Below, piece after piece: positions 13,339-13,610 of a stretch of 13,610 nt of DNA. This stretch comes from DASZTU01 sp035547675 (GTDB lineage Bacteria > Pseudomonadota > Alphaproteobacteria > Rhizobiales > Devosiaceae). Location of the stretch: assembly GCA_035547675.1 (NCBI GenBank), contig DASZUI010000052.1, positions 1-13,610 on the forward strand, read 5' to 3'. The notes under the pieces are model-generated. The model searched no databases, had not been told where the DNA came from, and saw nothing but the letters and a program-made list of their open reading frames with translations. Each line of letters opens with the position of its first letter. Positions within the stretch are counted from its first letter, which is position 1. A program made the position numbers and the translations under genes.

Positions 13339-13610
13339 CCTTCCGAATCATCGGCATTGTCCGCCTCTGGGTGCAACGCCGCAACGGTGATAAGCGGTCC
13401 ATCCAGAACGCGCTGCAATAGGTCGGCCTGTTTCGGTTCGAGCAGCACCAGACGGCCGAGGACGTGCAGCAGGTTCATTAGGTCCGCGTTGTATTCGGCC
13501 AGCCAGTGTTCGGGCTGGATCGAGTCGAGCGGCGAAGGTGGCCGGCGATCGCCAATGACCGGCCGCGTGCGGTCGCGGCGGCGGTAGCTGAACCACTGCC
13601 ACACCACCTG
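13335..13610 (-). CDS. C-terminal end of a probable type ISP restriction-modification enzyme (5' part outside window)
   Basis: The frame is open to the window's right edge, so only the last 91 residues are seen; the GTG codons at 13607 and 13604 are probably internal. The visible sequence has WFSYRRRDRTRPVIGDRR, PPSPLDSIQPEHW, AEYNADLMNLLHVLGRLVLLEP and QADLLQRVLDGP. I recognise these as the conserved tail of single-polypeptide type ISP enzymes, which combine a nuclease, an SF2 helicase-like translocase, an N6-adenine methyltransferase and a target-recognition domain in about 1500 residues. None of the catalytic domains is inside the window, so the call rests on the tail alone. The stop overlaps the start of the following small gene. 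If right, this enzyme gives the island a role in defence against phage. Confidence 0.65.
   Translation of the reverse strand, partial: QVVWQWFSYRRRDRTRPVIGDRRPPSPLDSIQPEHWLAEYNADLMNLLHVLGRLVLLEPKQADLLQRVLDGPLITVAALHPEADNADDSEG

Larger units (their letters stand above)
12870..13610. mobile_element. Left end of a tRNA-Arg-integrated genomic island (continues past the window)
   Basis: The tRNA fragment at 12821-12869 places the chromosomal side on the left. Everything from about 12870 is therefore inferred to be element DNA, with the intact tRNA-Arg(CCG) on the minus strand at the far end. The contents seen so far are an arm region with IHF-type and repeated sites, a small hypothetical gene and the end of a probable type ISP restriction-modification gene. 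No integrase is visible; it would be expected near the other end, beside the intact tRNA. Confidence 0.65.

Overview
The window reads as chromosome from a GC-rich alphaproteobacterium, most likely a member of the Hyphomicrobiales (Rhizobiales; a Devosia-like genome would fit). The grounds are strongly GC-rich third codon positions, a roughly 129-bp mosaic palindromic repeat of the RIME/Bru-RS kind, and the gene families present. The genus is an inference.

Positions 1-7181 (plus strand) hold a tightly packed operon for two molybdenum hydroxylases. The window opens inside the FAD/[4Fe-4S] subunit of a PaoABC-type aldehyde oxidoreductase, followed by its molybdopterin subunit. The PaoA-like [2Fe-2S] subunit should lie just upstream, outside the window. 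After a 62-bp spacer come a membrane-anchored triheme cytochrome c, a second [2Fe-2S] subunit and a second molybdopterin subunit with a twin-arginine signal. This second set is of the isoquinoline/nicotinate dehydrogenase kind (IorAB/NicAB) and should pass electrons to the cytochrome in the periplasm. Apart from the spacer, all junctions are 1-4 nt overlaps, so translational coupling is likely. The substrate cannot be read from the sequence; aldehydes or N-heteroaromatics are the family precedents.

Positions 7279-9378 (plus) encode a transmembrane methyl-accepting chemotaxis protein. Converging on it from the minus strand are an orphan protein with a methionine-rich stretch (9392-10141), a GNAT-like protein (10224-10667), the RIME-like repeat (10808-10936) and a PAS-PAS-PAS-GGDEF diguanylate cyclase (10933-12687) with an intact catalytic motif and an RxxD inhibitory site.

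Positions 12688-13062 have no gene but contain the boundary of an integrated element. The 3' part of a tRNA-Arg(CCG), from the 5' side of the anticodon stem to CCA, lies on the minus strand (12821-12869) with its 5' half missing. To its right are a perfect IHF consensus and paired short repeats of the kind found in attP arms. By the geometry of tRNA integration, the element extends rightwards from about 12870 and the intact tRNA should lie at its far end. The first element genes are a small conserved-type hypothetical protein and the C-terminal end of what looks like a type ISP restriction-modification enzyme, coupled by a 4-nt overlap. This suggests a defence-carrying genomic island whose body lies beyond the right edge.
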